Shown here: positions 62,896 through 64,000 of the stretch, one piece after another
Position numbering within the stretch: the stretch's first letter is position 1
How the letters are laid out: each line of letters starts with the position of its first letter
Source of the DNA: Leishmania infantum JPCM5
Lineage: Eukaryota; Euglenozoa; Kinetoplastea; Trypanosomatida; Trypanosomatidae
Assembly (NCBI RefSeq): GCF_000002875.2
Contig: NC_009400.2
Span: forward strand, 313,840 to 377,839
Direction of reading: 5' to 3'
DNA: 64,000 nt
Position numbers and translations under genes: made by a program
The notes under the pieces: model-generated
Databases searched by the model: none
What the model was told of the DNA's origin: nothing
Seen by the model: only the letters and a program-made list of their open reading frames with translations

Positions 62896-64000
62896 ATGCG
62901 CCCGCTCGTCGTCAGACGCCCTTCCGCTCAAGAGGCCGTGCGAGGGCCGGTCGCCGGCACGGATGTGCACCTCCGGCGCAGAAAGCAACGTGTCGCTACA
63001 GGGACGTTCTCCTTCCTCGTTGCCGGCGTCGTGGCGCTTCTCTTCTTTGGCTGCATCTTTCACGGGATGTTGTCGTCCGCGCATACGCGCAGCGGCGGCG
63101 CCGTCGGCGCATCGATCAAGCCAAAGGATGATATGATGGTGCGAGCCCCACAGAATGAGAAGCTGCGCCGCCAGGGACAGTGGACAGGCACTACTCGAGC
63201 GCCAGTGGTGAAAGGAAGAACCAGCTCATCCACGACGATAACTGGCGCGAACAAGACTTCCGCATCTTCCAGCTTGCCGCCTCCGATACTGCCCGCGGGC
63301 GGCGCAACGCCGGCGGCACTGAATGTTCTACTTAATCCGAGATCCCAAGCTCCGTCCGAGCCGCCCGCTGCGGGGTCGTCAGCCGCTTTCGAGGCATCCG
63401 GGAGAGTGCATGGTGCCAAGGCCACCGCTCCGACGCGCATAGTGACTGCGGGACTCCATCCGGCCCCAGCACCACCATGGGTCCACCGTCTGCCCCCACA
63501 GTTCTCACCAATGATAAGACGCCCCAACCTTCCAGGAGCACAAGCTCAGTATACCCCCGAGGAGCCGCGCCTCCTGCCTGGGCTGCAGATCCAGCGGCGC
63601 ACCTTCAACCCGGCCGAGCTGCTTGAGCGCTTCGGCGACACGGACATCATCTACAGCTTCGTCAACGGCAGCGAGGCGAACCACCAGTATCGGAAGGCCA
63701 TGCGAATGTTCTGCATGCAGGAGATTCTCACCTTGGAGGGCACTTCTTATGCGAAAGGGCATAGGTTCCTGACGCCCCGCCCGAACACCGGCGAACCCCC
63801 CACGGCCTCTTCTAACAGTGCGCCCGCGAACCCGTTCCAAGCTCTGTTTCGGTTCCTCCATTGCGCACCAGAGTTTTTGAGAGGCACGCAGAACCCCATC
63901 CGCACAACAGGTGATGTACTGCAGGCTGTCATAGCTGCTGCCCGCCACGGTGTCGACAACCGTGATCGCGAGACGGACGAGCTGCGGCACAGCCTGCGCA
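62896..64000 (+). CDS. Stealth-family sugar-phosphate transferase 2, N-terminal part
   Basis: Open from ATG 62896 (MRPLVVRRPSAQEAV) to the window edge, 368 codons without a stop; the gene continues beyond. Residues ~36-54 (TFSFLVAGVVALLFFGCIF) form a signal anchor after an Arg-rich stretch, so it is type II membrane-bound. Residues 60-225 are a Ser/Pro/Ala-rich stem. Then follows EEPRLLPGLQIQRR, nearly identical to the first gene, CR1 DIIYSFVNGSE at about 250-260, and the start of CR2 (RDRETDELRHSLR, 356-368) at the edge. The ~85 residues between CR1 and CR2 (for example MQEILTLEGTSYAKGH) are unrelated to the first gene. Likely Golgi enzyme of phosphoglycan or other glycoconjugate assembly; donor and acceptor are unknown. 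Confidence 0.82.
   Translation, partial: MRPLVVRRPSAQEAVRGPVAGTDVHLRRRKQRVATGTFSFLVAGVVALLFFGCIFHGMLSSAHTRSGGAVGASIKPKDDMMVRAPQNEKLRRQGQWTGTTRAPVVKGRTSSSTTITGANKTSASSSLPPPILPAGGATPAALNVLLNPRSQAPSEPPAAGSSAAFEASGRVHGAKATAPTRIVTAGLHPAPAPPWVHRLPPQFSPMIRRPNLPGAQAQYTPEEPRLLPGLQIQRRTFNPAELLERFGDTDIIYSFVNGSEANHQYRKAMRMFCMQEILTLEGTSYAKGHRFLTPRPNTGEPPTASSNSAPANPFQALFRFLHCAPEFLRGTQNPIRTTGDVLQAVIAAARHGVDNRDRETDELRHSLR

Overview
The window looks like nuclear DNA of a Leishmania-type trypanosomatid. Genes are intronless, well separated and arranged in two long one-strand arrays. Intergenic DNA is full of pyrimidine tracts ending in AG (trans-splice acceptor style) and CA/GT, poly-G and poly-C microsatellites. 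The gene content fits too: a calflagin (flagellar calcium-binding protein), a divergent cdc2-related kinase and Stealth-family sugar-phosphate transferases. I cannot name the species. One run of 101 N (56400-56500) shows this is a scaffolded assembly. All product names come from reading the translated sequence; no search was run.

Layout. From 545 to 27340 all supported genes are on the minus strand: SET-domain methyltransferase, CSN5/JAMM protease, a small conserved protein, a zinc-finger/kinase fusion, a decayed ORF next to a retroposon-like repeat, Nop52/RRP1, a small hypothetical, a 1655-residue acylated protein, a calflagin pseudogene and an intact calflagin. From 33016 to the right edge all are on the plus strand: VPS20/CHMP6, an LC8-like dynein light chain, a GT4 glycosyltransferase, an OMS1-like methyltransferase, a 761-residue hypothetical, a 1158-residue coiled-coil protein, a CRK-type kinase and two Stealth-domain genes (one interrupted, one running off the end). 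The 5.7 kb between 27341 and 33015 is a divergent strand-switch region, the usual site of Pol II initiation in these organisms. Most of it (about 28.6-32.6 kb) has a strange homopolymer-rich texture whose base skew flips near its middle.

The most interesting content is a calcium-sensor locus. The 1655-residue protein beside the calflagin carries the same Met-Gly-Cys acylation start. Its C-terminus aligns by eye along almost the whole length of calflagin, and several earlier segments look like further diverged copies of the same module, with the calcium ligands lost. Between it and the intact calflagin lies a pseudogene whose EF-hand part is almost identical to the intact gene while its flanks are decayed. 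The second interesting locus is the pair of Stealth genes at the right end, which are mosaics: short blocks are nearly identical while the sequence between blocks is unrelated.

The intergenic stretches on the right arm are large (up to 4 kb) and I see no convincing gene in them. A 230-base repeat is present once in each arm, about 98% identical by eye and in the sense direction of transcription both times, as expected for SIDER-type elements in 3' UTRs.
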